Assembly: GCF_033473495.1 (NCBI RefSeq)
Contig: NC_088940.1
Location: 868,001-932,000, forward strand
Length of the DNA: 64,000 bases
Direction: 5' to 3'
DNA from: Cercospora beticola
Lineage: Eukaryota; Ascomycota; Dothideomycetes; Mycosphaerellales; Mycosphaerellaceae
Of the stretch, positions 11,361 through 23,600 are shown one piece after another. The notes under the pieces are model-generated. The model worked only from the letters and a program-made list of their open reading frames with translations. It did not search any database and was not told where the DNA came from. The position numbers were made by a program, and so were the translations under genes. Position 1 is the first letter of the stretch; each line of letters opens with the position of its first letter.

Positions 11361-12396
11361 ATGGTAATCAGAAAGACGAGGATATCGAGCATTCTGCTAA
11401 CCCTGCTCGTACCCGTCATTTTGATCTGCGCCTTCTCTCTTTCCATAGCCGGCACCGCTGGAAAGAATTGGGCGCAGAGGATTGAAACTGACTTTGACAC
11501 CGGACAATGCATGGGTATGTCCGCCCCATGAATTGCGAGTATCGCTGTGCAAAAGCTCATCCCACGCAGGTATCAACCACAGAGGCCCATTCCAATACTG
11601 CGTTCTCAATCTGAAGAACGTCTCCTCCACCACAACCACTGACGAGAGCGCCACGCCAACGCCAACAGACAGTAGTGATGAGACCGCTGCAGAAGAAACT
11701 CCCACAGAAGGCGAAGAAACGACAAGCACCGAATCAGCAACCGAGAGCAGCACACCGACACCAGTGTGTCCTTTACCTCAAGCCGAATCGCGCTACGAGC
11801 AATTCTGCAACAGCACAACGCGCCCCGGCGGAGCATGCTCAGTCCGCGGTGTAGCCTCCCTCGCAACCCTAGGCCGCAACAGCGCAACAGGGGACTCCTC
11901 AACCTTCTGCCAGCAGCTCAAAATCTCGGGCTCTCTGCTGCTCGCCGGGTGTGCTCTGATCGGAATTGGCATGCTCGCATCTTTGATCCTCAGCGGTATA
12001 ACCTTACTCCAGATCTTCGGCAGATACAAGGCACCAGACGACACCTCTTCGCCTTCATTGGGTGCGGTGGCTGTCTTTACTAGCATCATCACGGGGTTGG
12101 GTTTCCTTGCAATGCTGTTTGGTACTGTGGTCGGCGCGAACGTTCTTGTCAATTTGCAGTTTCCTGCAGGCGATTGGTATACATCTGGGGACCTTGTCAA
12201 CAGCACTGCGGTAGGGCCTTGGATGCTTGGGAAGTCCGTCTCGCTTGCCACAGCGGGATGGGTATTGGCGGCTGTGGGTGCGAGTCTCGTGGGCAAGATC
12301 TGGTCAAGCCCTACTGCTCATTATCGTCGAGTCGGTCAGGATGATGTTGGTGCAGAGGTTGTGAGGCCCAGAGGCAAGCACGATCGTGAGGAATAG
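11361..12396 (+). CDS. Four-transmembrane membrane protein, SUR7/PalI-like topology
   Basis: Exons 11361-11514 and 11570-12396 with a 55-nt intron (GTATGT...CACGCAG); 326 aa. Start chosen at MVIRKTRISS, the first ATG before the first hydrophobic segment. Membrane segments by eye: residues ~9-32, ~164-190, ~205-230 and ~265-290. Between the first two lies a long extracellular-type loop rich in Ser/Thr/Glu (a probable O-glycosylated stalk) followed by six Cys, including CPLPQ, EQFC, GGACSV and TFCQQL. The arrangement (N-terminal helix, large Cys-containing loop, three more helices, short basic tail) resembles the fungal SUR7/PalI claudin-like group, but I do not see the diagnostic motif clearly. 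It sits inside the giant-gene locus, divergent from A and convergent with B (64 bp between the stops), so it could be functionally linked or a bystander. Confidence 0.8.
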
Positions 12397-12460
12397 TTCG
12401 ATGAGAATGTATTTGACCGAATTCATGAATCAAATTGCCTCGCTTGCTTGTAATCAGCTA

Positions 12461-15400
12461 TCATATTTTGCCATCCGAGATCGGCTTTTTCAGCTGCAGA
12501 AATCCTTCTATTGCAGTGTACGGGCCGCGCTCGAACCTTGGTCTGTTGTCCAGCGATGCGATGGGGAAGGGATTCCAATGTTGCGATTTCGGTTGTCTTG
12601 CTGTCGCAGAGGCAGGTTCGCTGTCATCAGGTGCCACAGCGTAGGGCTGCAGCCAATTCCAATTTGCAGAAGCGAGTGCTGGCAAAGGAATACCGCTGAA
12701 TAGAGCAGCTTGCGCTTGAGCCAAAGGATCGGACGTGTTTATTGGGGCAGCAGCAGCCGATTGTGCGATCTCGAGCAAATTTGATCCTGTGCTCAGATTG
12801 TTCTTCTCATCGTATCGCTTCTGTAGATCGGGTGTCGTTATGATGAGCGGACCCATGCGGAAGAAGGCTGTCATGCGCTGTAGAGCAGATTGTAAGGTCC
12901 AAGGCGGCAATTGCAGTGTCGTAATTGGCAGGATGCCAGAATACGCGTGGATCTTTGCAAATGGGTCAAGAAGTGCTCCAAACATTGACACCTGGTTGTA
13001 GTGGTCCACCATGAGTTTGCTGATCTCAATTCCCACTGTGTTCGGGTCTCTTTCGTCGAGGCGATACGACCTGGACGAGAGATGGTAGGGCGTCAGCTCA
13101 ATATACTGGTCACGATCAAGTGCGGTTGTGTTCTTGCCCGCAGGATAGTAGGTGATCATGGTGGTGAGATCAAGCTCTTGCCCTGGCGCTGTTTTCGCGT
13201 CGCCGATCTGCTTGAACAAACAGACCAGGCCGTCATATGCTCGATCACGGTCGCCAATCTTGACAGTAAAGTTATAGCTCTTGGCGCCTCTCTTCACAGA
13301 CGTCAGTGGAATATCCGGAGGTGCATTGCTGAGCGTTGACTGATTCTTCAGTGGTGGACTGGCCAGCTCAAGAGCAAATCCAATGTTCGTGAGCGCTAAA
13401 GGCCGCCCGACGATGGCATTGAGATACTCTGCGTATTGGTTGGGTGTGTGAGGAAGCGCTGCCAGTGCCTTGTTGACCATACCGAAGAAAGAGCGCAGAT
13501 AATCAGGGCGTGAAAGCTGCTTCATGAGCGCATCTAGTTGCGGGTAGCCTTGCGAGCGGAAAACTTTTGGATCTGTCGGCTTCGCTCTTACGTCCGAGGG
13601 AGGCTCAAAAGGTTGCCATTCGATGCTCTGAGATGCCTTGTTCGGCCCACCCAGGCGCACCTCGCGATAGAATTGCCCGTCTGGCAAGAAGATCTGAACG
13701 CCGTTCTCTGCGTAATTGAGCACTACGAATCCCCAAAGTGGATCATCCCACTCGTTGGCTGTACGCCACATCTTCAGCGATTGATCGAAAAGCATGAAGT
13801 TGCCGTTAAGCCTTGCATCCTGATTGATGGTGGGTGGATATTGAGCATATTGACAACCTGCCGGGTCTTCTGTAATCACGTTCTCCCGATTGATATCACC
13901 GCCAAGGTCTTGAGGATGGAAGTACTCGCTGAGGTTGGGGTACAAGGGCGGTATATTATTCGCTGGCCGCGGATCGATCGCAGAAATTGCTTGTCCAAAT
14001 TTGTCGATGATACTGTCCGCGTCGTCAGCTAAATCACTCAGAACTTGTTCACGTCACTCACTTCAGCTTCGTAAATCGAAATTGTCCATGAGTCACTGGC
14101 TTCATGGGAGCCACGCCAGCTTCAAACCGCACGAAATCAGAAAAGGGCGTCTTGTCGAGCTCAGAGCCCATCAATGTAATGGCCTCGGTATTGAGATTCA
14201 CCTCAGGCCTCTCTGCGGCTTTGAGAGAGGTCAAGTTGGTTGGAGATCCCGGGTCTCGAACAGTCGGTTTGATATGAGTACCTTGCAGCTTGGTGGTAAG
14301 GTGGTCCATGAATCCCGTCATAGGCGCACTCAAGAGCTGAATCTGCTCGACCTTGCTGAGGAAATCCGGAACCGGGTCAAAAGTCACGGCTCCCGTTTGT
14401 GGATCGAGTTTTGGCTTCAAGCTATCTGGTAGCATGTCCGGATTAGTGGACGATAGCAACTGTTCAACACTGACACGGAGCGAGAAGCCTGGTTGTGGAA
14501 GGATGAGGACTCGGCCATCAACCTCACGCTCATCTCGAACACGAGTCGACCCGGATCTGACGAGTTCTGCCACTGTTCGATCCGGCTTGATACCATAGCG
14601 CACACGGGGGTTCTCGTTCGGTTTGAAAGGAATCTTGACTTGGTTGAAATCCCAAGCATCCCATGGAATATGGCAGTAGCTTATCTCCCACTCCAGGAAG
14701 AGTGGAAACCATGCTTGTGTGTTGTTCCACTGATCACGGCTGTCGTGATAGTGAGGCAAGACGACATCTGTCGAAGCTTTCCCTCTGACAGTAGATGGAA
14801 TCTCCTTAACACCGGAGCTATCACTAGGTCGCAAATTGAAAAATTCTCGAATTAACGAAGCTGCTGCGTCTTGAAGTTCTCTATTGGCGACGCCTTGTTT
14901 GTTGATGAAGCAAGGTAGGACGTTGTTATTGATGACATCGCCTAGACCGCCCCAGCCGGCTGGTGTCTGAGGAGGCAGACTGGGAACCTGCACTTGTGAT
15001 GCAAATCGGGTCGGCAGAAGTGATAGCCAGTCTACTGGCCACGGGTTCGAGAGGCCAGGAACTAACAAGCAAGGATCTCTTTGAGTGTAGAACCGCTTGC
15101 GAGCGCCGCGCTCAACGATGTATGATGGCTTGCTAGAATCGGATCCAGGTCGAACAAACGGCTTCAAGTATGTCTCAATAACGCTCCCAAGGCTTTCGAC
15201 TCGTGCTTTCATGGATTTGACAATCTTTGTTTGAGCATCAACGAGCTCTGCGGGTTTCTTTGATTGGTCGGCTGGGCTTTCTCGAATTGTGGTCCTGGTA
15301 TCCTGCCAGGATTTGTCGCTCACGTACTTCCACCACAACGCAAACAAGTTCCACTGCTCACTCTGCATCTCACGCTTTGCCGAGTCTAATGCAGCCTGGA

Positions 15401-17008
15401 CATCGTTGAGTCTGGCTAAAGACTGCTTCTGTGATGACGTAGGCTCGAACAATTGCTGCGTGCGTGTCGGGAGTGCGGTCGAGCCTGTGTTGGAAGGGGT
15501 GGCAGCAGAAAAGTTCCAGAAAGATCCGCTATCTTGATATGGCTCGAAGTTGTTTGCACTCAACATATCTTGCGCTTCTTGCTGTGAGTCAATGTCGTCT
15601 TCCTGTTTCAAAAGCAGTGTTTCCAAATGCCGCAAATCGGACTCTGTTTTATCGAGAGCAGTATCTCGGGCACCACCTTGCTTCAGAGAGTCATTGTAAG
15701 CACGTACATATGATAGTACGCTATCCAAAGGCGTCGTGCCAACTGTGACCGGATGTGATTTTGGGTTGGCGAACTTCTTGGCTGCATGAGCAGATGGTAA
15801 GGTAAGTGTATTGTTGTCCTGGCTGCTGTAATTGACTGTGTACATGGCCCCATGACAAAGAACTCTGCCGCTAGAGGGCCTGTTCAGGAAGTCGTCACTC
15901 TTGGCGACTGGCATTGAGAGGAAGTTGTTGCTCAGTAGTTCTGACATGGTCACGGATCGAGGGTTGGTAAGAAAGTCTTGATTTTCTTCGCCATGCCAAC
16001 CTACGCGGATGGAGGTCACGTCAGCAAAATGAATGCGGTCATAACAGGTCGACTTCTGGTGACCGGTGACTTACCAAGAACATAATAGCTTGCAGTCGCC
16101 TTTGTGAGATAATCTCGTTTCCCATCTTGCACGTACTCGAAATTGTCAAGTATGCTAAAGACATTGGGACAGTGCGGCGCATAGTCAGCAAAGAGAGGAT
16201 TCGCCGTGTTGAGCGTGCCCAGTGGCACGAAGCGCTGTGCATCTGGCGCGCTTTCCTTCCATGAGCCGGGCGTCAGAAGTGTCTTCTGGCCAATGTAAAT
16301 TTCGGCTTGTGCTTCGATGGAGCCAGCGTCGCCCTTCAAATAAGGCGCACATTCGACCTCAACGTCGACATTACGATCAAAATCCTGCACGTTGCGGACT
16401 CTGTTGGACTCTACAATCCAGGCAGTGATGTCCCTAATCCGGCCTGCAGGCTCGGCTCCTGGGTGTAGTCTTCGAATCACAAGCCACCGATCGGGCGCAG
16501 TCTTGAAGACTGGTGCTGAGTCTGTTTGTGCAGAAGAGCCCGCCCCTGTCACCATTGTCAGAATGCATATATAAGTTCGGTGCAACGTATGCCGGTCGTC
16601 GAGCCCAGAAATCGAATTACCGCAGGGTGAAAGAGCGCAGGCAGCAGGGATGAAAGGAACACAATCGACGTACGATAGCATCGAGGCAACATCCAATGCA
16701 GATACACGCCTTGCCTTCGCTTCCTAGGCTCGCCAGTGCCCAGATCAGTCAATCTGGGATTAAGAGATGGTGGCGAAGCATGAGAGATGTCGTGGTATGG
16801 CAGGACATCATTCTGAATCACCGCGGCATCTAGGCGAAGGAAAGTGTAGTTTGGCTGGGAGATTGGTGCAACGCTTGCATTATCAGGAAAGCCCTTGCTG
16901 TGCCAGTGTCAGTCGCTGTCTACTGACTGAATTTTGGCGATCGTACCTCAACCCATTCAGCACGAAGGCATCGAGCTTGACTGGCACGTAAACCACTGGT
17001 TTTGCCAT
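12461..17008 (-). CDS. Giant protein B of the central locus, 1415 aa, unknown function
   Basis: Five exons: 17008-16947, 16897-16674, 16545-16075, 16000-14062 and 14012-12461 (introns of 49, 128, 74 and 49 nt; total 4248 nt, divisible by three). Two apparent separate frames (14062-16000 and 12461-14012) are one gene: splicing GTGAGT at 14061 to ...GGACAG gives ...FRFTKLNIIDKFGQ, reading smoothly. N-terminus MAKPVVYVPVKLDAFVLNG, then DVLPYHDISHASPPSLNPR and GVYLHWMLPRCYR; the middle holds coiled-coil-prone helices (~residues 350-480) and a Trp-rich block (AWFPLFLEWEISYCHIPWDAW); the C-terminal third has ILPITTLQLPPWTLQSAL. An in-frame TAG just upstream of ATG 17008 supports the start. No signal peptide or membrane segment is seen. 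I cannot name a domain. It is divergent from gene C and close to gene A, and the three probably act together (inference from shared size and clustering). Confidence 0.87.
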
Positions 17009-17426
17009 CTTCTCCTACTCTGAGCCCGTAGGTCCCAATGATTGATCCGAGACTCTTGAAGAGGACGTGTCGTCGCGCTTCCCAGCAGGCCTGCCACGAC
17101 CGCATCGCTGATTTCTGCCATGTCTGGCTCGCGTATGCAGCTTCAAAGTAACTGCTGGAGTCGAAATTTGGGCGTAGGCGAGCAATGCAGGGCGTGAGAC
17201 TGTCGGTGTTTCCGCGTGGGACACGCGAAGAGGCGTGTTTTGAGGCTGGCTGAGAGCTCTTAGCCATTGCCATGCCAAGACCCACAGCCACAGCAGCGAG
17301 CTCCTTTTGCTCGAAGTTTCGTCCATGGACATGGGTACTCCACATGCGGATATGCGTGGCAACAATAAGAGGCGCTCCAGCTGATGCAACACGTGGAATG
17401 GTGAAAGCCAATGCTGCATACTGCAT
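16920..17426 (-). other. Weak minus-strand open frame in the B/C divergent promoter
   Basis: An open frame continues without a stop from about 17594 down to 16920, with the first ATG at 17426. Its composition looks protein-like (VRHQMQYAALAFTIPRV, LAAVAVGLGMAMAK, FKSLGSIIGTYGLRV), and it overlaps the first exon of gene B in another frame. It lacks an upstream ATG and I find no convincing splice partner. It could be a small overlapping gene, the remnant of one, or chance. Confidence 0.2.
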
Positions 17427-17638
17427 CTGGTGGCGGACGCACTTGCTGCAGAGTGGAGCAAGGATGGTGTTCTGGGTAATGACCTCGACTGATGATGGAA
17501 GGTGCAGCGCGGACGAGATGGTGGCGGCAGCAACGTCGACCTGTCGTCTGGTGCTGGACCGCGTGGCGACCTCTCGTGAGGTATCCTCCCTCTAGCAATC
17601 GTAACTGATGGTCTGTGGGCGACAGCATAGAGACCAAA
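17009..17638. promoter_or_regulatory. Shared divergent promoter region of giant genes B and C
   Basis: The start codons of B (minus) and C (plus) are separated by 630 bp, an arrangement that would allow co-regulation. I see no unambiguous operator or core element. A long open frame on the minus strand occupies most of it (listed separately). Confidence 0.45.
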
Positions 17639-20600
17639 ATGGAGACGTCCAAGCCCAATGGCGATATAGGCCAGCAGCCGATGCAGATTGACCCCAAGAC
17701 AGAGCCCGAACAGCCCAAGAAGGAGGCAGAGACGCCGAAAGATCAAGACTCGAAGCCCAAGGCCAGGACTCCTGAACAGATCGCAGCACTCTCCAGTTTG
17801 ACTAACGCTCAGATCTACTCGGCCAACAGCAAGCTGAACCTATCCGTGGATGTCTATCATGTCAATGTTGAGGTAATTGGCTCATCAATGGTGTCATCAG
17901 GCTCGCGCTTATCATGAACAGGGAAAAGGAGATGCCGCAATTCATTTGCTCATCGTTCAGGATCGAGCGTTCTTGAAACCATTTGTCCTCCGGGCAGTCC
18001 TCATTGATGGTGGTACGGCTTCAGGCGCGGAGAGGATCAAAGCTGTCCTGAGAGACAAAATCGGGAAATTGTACGACTTTGATAGAACCCAAGGTGGCCG
18101 GACTGCCATTGGACAGCAGCTGGAATGGCCTCCCTTCGACAGCATGGTCGTCACGCATTGGGATGATGACCACTATTCTGGTGTCATGGAACTCGTGCAC
18201 GCTGATCTTTCGAACCAGTATGCCAGCATTGCTCGACCGGCACCAATTCCCAACGATGCCGCGGCAGATGTCAAGGCGTCACATGCTGCAGCAGAAAAGG
18301 CGTATCAAGACAAGATTGACAACCTCCGAACATCATATCTCTCACCCTTCATGAAGTACGCACTACCATCACAGGCTACGAACACAGCAGACCAGGGTTC
18401 CAATACAGGCAACAAAGGGAATGTTCAAGATAACAAAGGTATACTCACAACTTGACGGAATGTAAGATTTAGGGCAACGAGCGCTTACGTGGATTTCAGC
18501 AACACCGAATTCGCGGGCGGAGAGAGCATTGACGATACTGTACTGCCCATACTTCGGCAACAACAGAGTAAAGCAGTTCTCGCTGAGAATCCGGTAATTG
18601 AAGCTGAGCAATCATTGACAGGTCTGGGGAGGCAAATTCCCCTCGCAATGGTTCCAGACGTCCAAAGTACAAAAGTCTGGAGGTACGAACCCGGGGCCGG
18701 ACGAGAACGGAATTGGTGATGGCAGCAGCTTTCTCGCCCGGCGCGGCAGAGTATGGCCCTTCTACGACGATGGGCAAGGCACGAGGGCGAACGACGGTCC
18801 TAACCTTCCCACACGATTTCTCGACTGGAACATGAGGCCTGAAGGGGCAGGCAGAGGCGCGATAGACCCGACCGAATGGGCCAAGAAGATCTGCAAAATC
18901 CGTGCGGGAAATCAATACATCCTGGGCACTAATCTGTTCACCGGCTGGCGCCTGGCCGAGGTCCAATGCCATCAAGTCAAGAACCCGATGCAGCTAGCTC
19001 TAGCACACACATCCGCAGACAGCTTCAAAGAAGGGACCAACAAGGCTGATCCGATGCTCAATACAACCGCTGCCGCCGTTGTCAATGGTCTACCCAAACA
19101 TGAGCCAAACCAAGCTCAACCGGTGCTGCTTATTGTTGGAGCCAACGGTGACTATTGCGGCCAATCTTTGTCTAATGCATTAACTGCTGCAAGCGACACA
19201 GACATGAAGGACGAGGAACCAGCAAACGAACAAGAAGATGGCATCACTGATATGGACAGATTCTCGAACTGGGCTGCACAAGAACCCAAGGCTGACACAA
19301 CAGACAACTTGGCGAAAGCGCAAGTCCAAGACCTGCGTGGGCAGCCGAAAGACAAAGGTGCCAACATGATGATCCGTCCGAACGACAAGCCCATCGGTAC
19401 CTCGTTCTCCGATGTACAGCGGATCAGATAGGTCCTGACTATGCCAGCAGATCCTTTCAAATTTAGGATGAAAGTTGTTGATAAAGCCACCCCGATGGGT
19501 GGAAGCGAGATCACCAACGCAGCATCGGTAAACAATTCGTCACCCTTTACAAAGCTACATCACCAACAACTCGTAGATCATCACCTTGCTAGTGTGGACC
19601 GATGGACATATGTCACATTACTCCGCCGGTGATGCTCAGGTATGTGTGCCCACTGGTGCGCTGCAATCCAGACTAATATAGAGCAAGTGGGAAATCGAGA
19701 ACAAGATCGTTGCTTGGATTCAGGCTGGCCAGAATCCATTCCAATGCATTCGAGCCGTGAAGCTCTCGCATCATGGAGGTACGCACCAACGATAATGGAA
19801 CTCACCAATGAAACACCGTAACGCTGATCTGTTCTAGCCACCTACTCCACTCCTCTTGACCTGGTACACAAGTTCAGACCAAGAAGCATCATTGTCTCGG
19901 CCTCAGGCAGAGACTACGGTCATCCTGTATACGAGTTGCTTTTTTACTTGAATCGCTGGTTTAGGACTTCGAACCGTATCGTCCCGAGCGGAAACGCTCC
20001 TGGAAAGTGAGTTATCCAAAGGTCGTATACGCTATATCAGCTAAATAGGCATCAGATTGTTTCACTCTCTATCATATCCCTACTATCTGTAAGTGCAGCT
20101 GATAACTCGTCGAAATCCTCTGTTGCGCACGCTTACCTCTGCTGAACATTCAGTGCAAAGAGGGAAACGCAAAATGGAGCCGAGGATACTACCAAGACCA
20201 AATCTGGGGAAGCCGAAGGAGATGTAACGAACACTGGCGAGTCATCGCAGACGAAGGGCGCCGAAAATGGAGACGCAGAGACAACCCAGCAGACCGGAAC
20301 CAAGAAAGTGGAGACAATTCGCCAGGCCGTCGCGCCACAATATCGAGCCTTCGGGAAGAACAACTTCTTCCATGAGATGCTTGCAGAGAAAGTTACGGGC
20401 GTCAGGGCAGCTTACATAAAACGTCTCAGGCTCATCGAAGACCGACTGCCCCAGCAAAGCCGATCACTGGATGGATTTGCTGCTCTGGAGACAACCATTA
20501 AAGCGAAGGTGGCCGCCAAAGAATGGTTCCTGGTGGATGGCGAGATCAGCAAGCAGAACTTCACACTCAATACCGTGGAGAGTGGAATGCCTCTGATTGC

Positions 20601-23600
20601 ACCATGGGAGCCCAAGCTTTGCACAACTGTGGCAACGGTTGATACAGCACTTGGTACCTTACAGAGCGCAAAAGATGAACTGCAATACGTCAAAGTCCAT
20701 TGTCGTTCGTGGAGTACCGCTCGACGCGCCCAAGATTTAGATCAGCGGCTAGATGGATATACCAGTTTTCAAACATCCGAGGCTCCACTGATCCTGGCAT
20801 CGGACAGCTCAGCGGCATCACGTCCGGCTGGCAAGAAGAGAAAAGCAATCGATAAAAGTGCAACGCAAGAAGAAAGAAAAACGGCCGAATTCGAGCAGAT
20901 GCAAGCTGCTCTGGTCAAGAGAAGGCTAGTCCGTCCTCTCAGAAAGTCTGTGGAGGCAAGCTACAATGTTCAAATCAAAGTTGCCGCGCAGGAAATTGAG
21001 GAGATCAGACACGGGCCATCCAGGAAACGCAAAGGAGGTCAAGACACGAGTGACGATAAAAAGCGTCCGAAGCAGAAAGAGGAAGCGGCACTTGAGGAGG
21101 ATGGCGAGGCAGGAAGGGGTAAGTCATTGCAACTGTCTACACTGCCGCTACTCGTGCTAATCAGGATCAGACACCGACCTACGTGCATTTGTGCTCCCCC
21201 ACGCCACAGCTGCAACTGTACCCGACACCGCACTTTCGGCTACAGGCGACAGTCATGTACAGGCTTCAGTTGCTAGCGTGACAGTTGCGACAAATGCCGT
21301 GGAAAGCTCTGCAGTGGTTGGCGAACCTCCAAGTGAACCTGCTGCCGACGCAGACGAACCGGAGTCTTGGAACCTTGTCTCTATCTCCTTGGTCACAGAT
21401 ACCGACACCTCATCATGGAAAAATTTAGTGCCCATCTCAGCTGCCACCGGTGGTTACGAAGCTTTACTCGAATGGATCGTGGAGCCGGTCTTCACAGTCG
21501 ACGCTACGGGGAAGGCTGACTCCGCCAGTGGTTTCAGATCATCTCTATTCAGCGCGCTCGATATCGATGACGAAGCTTCGACACTCACAGCTTTGTTCGC
21601 CCCCGATAGCAAGATACAGGATGGTCTATGGACTGGTTTGAGCCTGAATTGTAAGCAAGCCGGGCATGATCTGGAGTTCTCAACGACATCCGCGAGCTCT
21701 TACTTTGGTACATCGTTCGAATACTTGCCTGATTACGAAGTGCCAGCTAGTGGGATAATACCACAACATCAGACACTGATTTTGGGACTCGCCAACAATC
21801 CGACAGAGAAATGGAACTTCACAAATCTGCTGACTTGGCTCGGCATTTTGAACGAATCAGGAACTACAGATGCTATATCTGATCTAGAAACTGCAATCGG
21901 CACTGGCGTAACTTTCGACCTCAAGCGAGGAGCGATCTGGTTCTGCTCTGCGGAAGATTTCGGCGTTGTTCAACGGATGGAGTGGCAATTGGACGCTCCA
22001 GCTATCAAGAAGTGGTTGGACAAAGGCTTCATGGAACTAGGATCAGAAATCACGCTCGAGGATCCGTTAATTACAGGCCGCAAGGTCACTCGATCTTCAG
22101 AGACTTCCTCTGGAACTCTGTTCATCGATGCGTACGAGTTCATGGTTGCACTCAAACTCAAGAGGCCTGTCGGCAATACTGTTCAAACACTGACCACGAA
22201 CATCCAAGTCGATCTTGGAAATGGAGGCATGGCGATTGCAATCAGTTTGCTTCCGTCTTCTGGCACCCTCGGCGATATGTTGGGCTGGATTGCTGGTCTG
22301 GTCGGAGCAGATGATCGTGGCGGTATAACCGATATCGTGAACTCCATTCCCGGACTGGATAAGCTACAGATGAAGAGAGTTACATTGAGAGCCTCGAAGC
22401 GCGGCGTAGAAAGCTTTTCTATCGACCTGGAATGGACCCCTGGATGGAAGACTACAGCTACCGCCACGGAGGAAGCAGTTGAGGTACCAGTTCTGGTAAG
22501 TTGATGTTATATTGATGCTTTTGTCGGGTCGTAGTGACCCATGCTGATGCTCAAATAGCTCTCGTACAAATGGACGAAAGCCATGAAGCCGGACCCGCAT
22601 TCGATCGTGGCCCAAGTCTGGTTCGAGCCTTCATTCGTACGAGATCCAGAAAGTGCTCCGACTGAACTTTCGCCTTTCTATGAGCCTTCGAAGGTTATAC
22701 GTCCAACATTACCGGCACCGTCAAGCGTGAGTCTGCAATCCCTCATGCCAGGCGATTATGCTCTTCCCAAAGAACTGGATCTCGAGATCGTGGAATTAGT
22801 CCTATCTTTGGAAGGCAAAAAAGTCTCGTTCTCTGGTATGCTGGTTGCAAGCGAACAAGAGGATGACGATGCCGCCGACGATGGTTTAGGCATTCGCCTC
22901 GAGCAAGTGACCGTCAGAGCGAGCTACGAGCGCGGAGATTCCCCGCCAGGTCCATCTACTGGCGCTGCGAAGCCCAAGGGCGAAGCTTCTTACGAGCTAT
23001 TCTTGGAAGGTGTCATCGATATCTCGGTGCCTAGCAATAATCTCAAGACTGACGAGGAGCCGGACGCGAACCAGACACTGCTTGTTTTGGGTATCGATCT
23101 TCAGGCAAAGGGGAAGAGTAAGCTCTGCCACCTTCATGGTTCTGTGGACAATCTCAATATGGGTGCACTCGGACGCTTCTTTCCTGCTGAGGATGAGGAA
23201 ATCATCACGGACATACTTGGCAATATTACCTTAGAGTCTCTAGACATCGACTACTTGTATGGAAGTAATGGTGCGGCAAGCGAATTTGACATTGGGGCGA
23301 TACTTCGTATCGGACCTTGCGAGCTGGAAGTTGACTTCCATCGCGACACGGAGTCTTGGCGTTTCGAAGCTTTACTGCAAGCAGCGGAAGGAACTGATGC
23401 CACTGTTGGTGCACTATTGGAGGATATCCTTGATGATGACACTGCTGCGTTTGACAGCGTGCCATCCTTCATCAAGGATATGTCGCTTTCTGGAGGAAAT
23501 GCGTACGTCTCATTGAAATTGGCTTCACTCGATGCGGCCTCAGTCACACCCGAGACTCCTCCTCCAGGTCCGAACGAGCTGAAGCCTGGAAAGAAGTACC

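Noticed and set aside
17272..17595. 107-codon plus-strand frame as a 5' exon of gene C
   Set aside because: It ends in a stop before ATG 17639 and no splice joins it in frame to the first accepted exon.
17015..17746. 243-codon minus-strand frame starting over the first exon of gene C
   Set aside because: Composition (His/Arg/Ser-rich, no motif) and overlap with a good coding exon mark it as a shadow; only the adjacent frame ending at 16920 was kept as a weak candidate.
18568..18621. A 28-nt intron (GTAATT...GACAG) in gene C
   Set aside because: Too short and out of frame; the 54-nt intron from GTAAAG at 18568 joins NNR to VWGGKF in frame.
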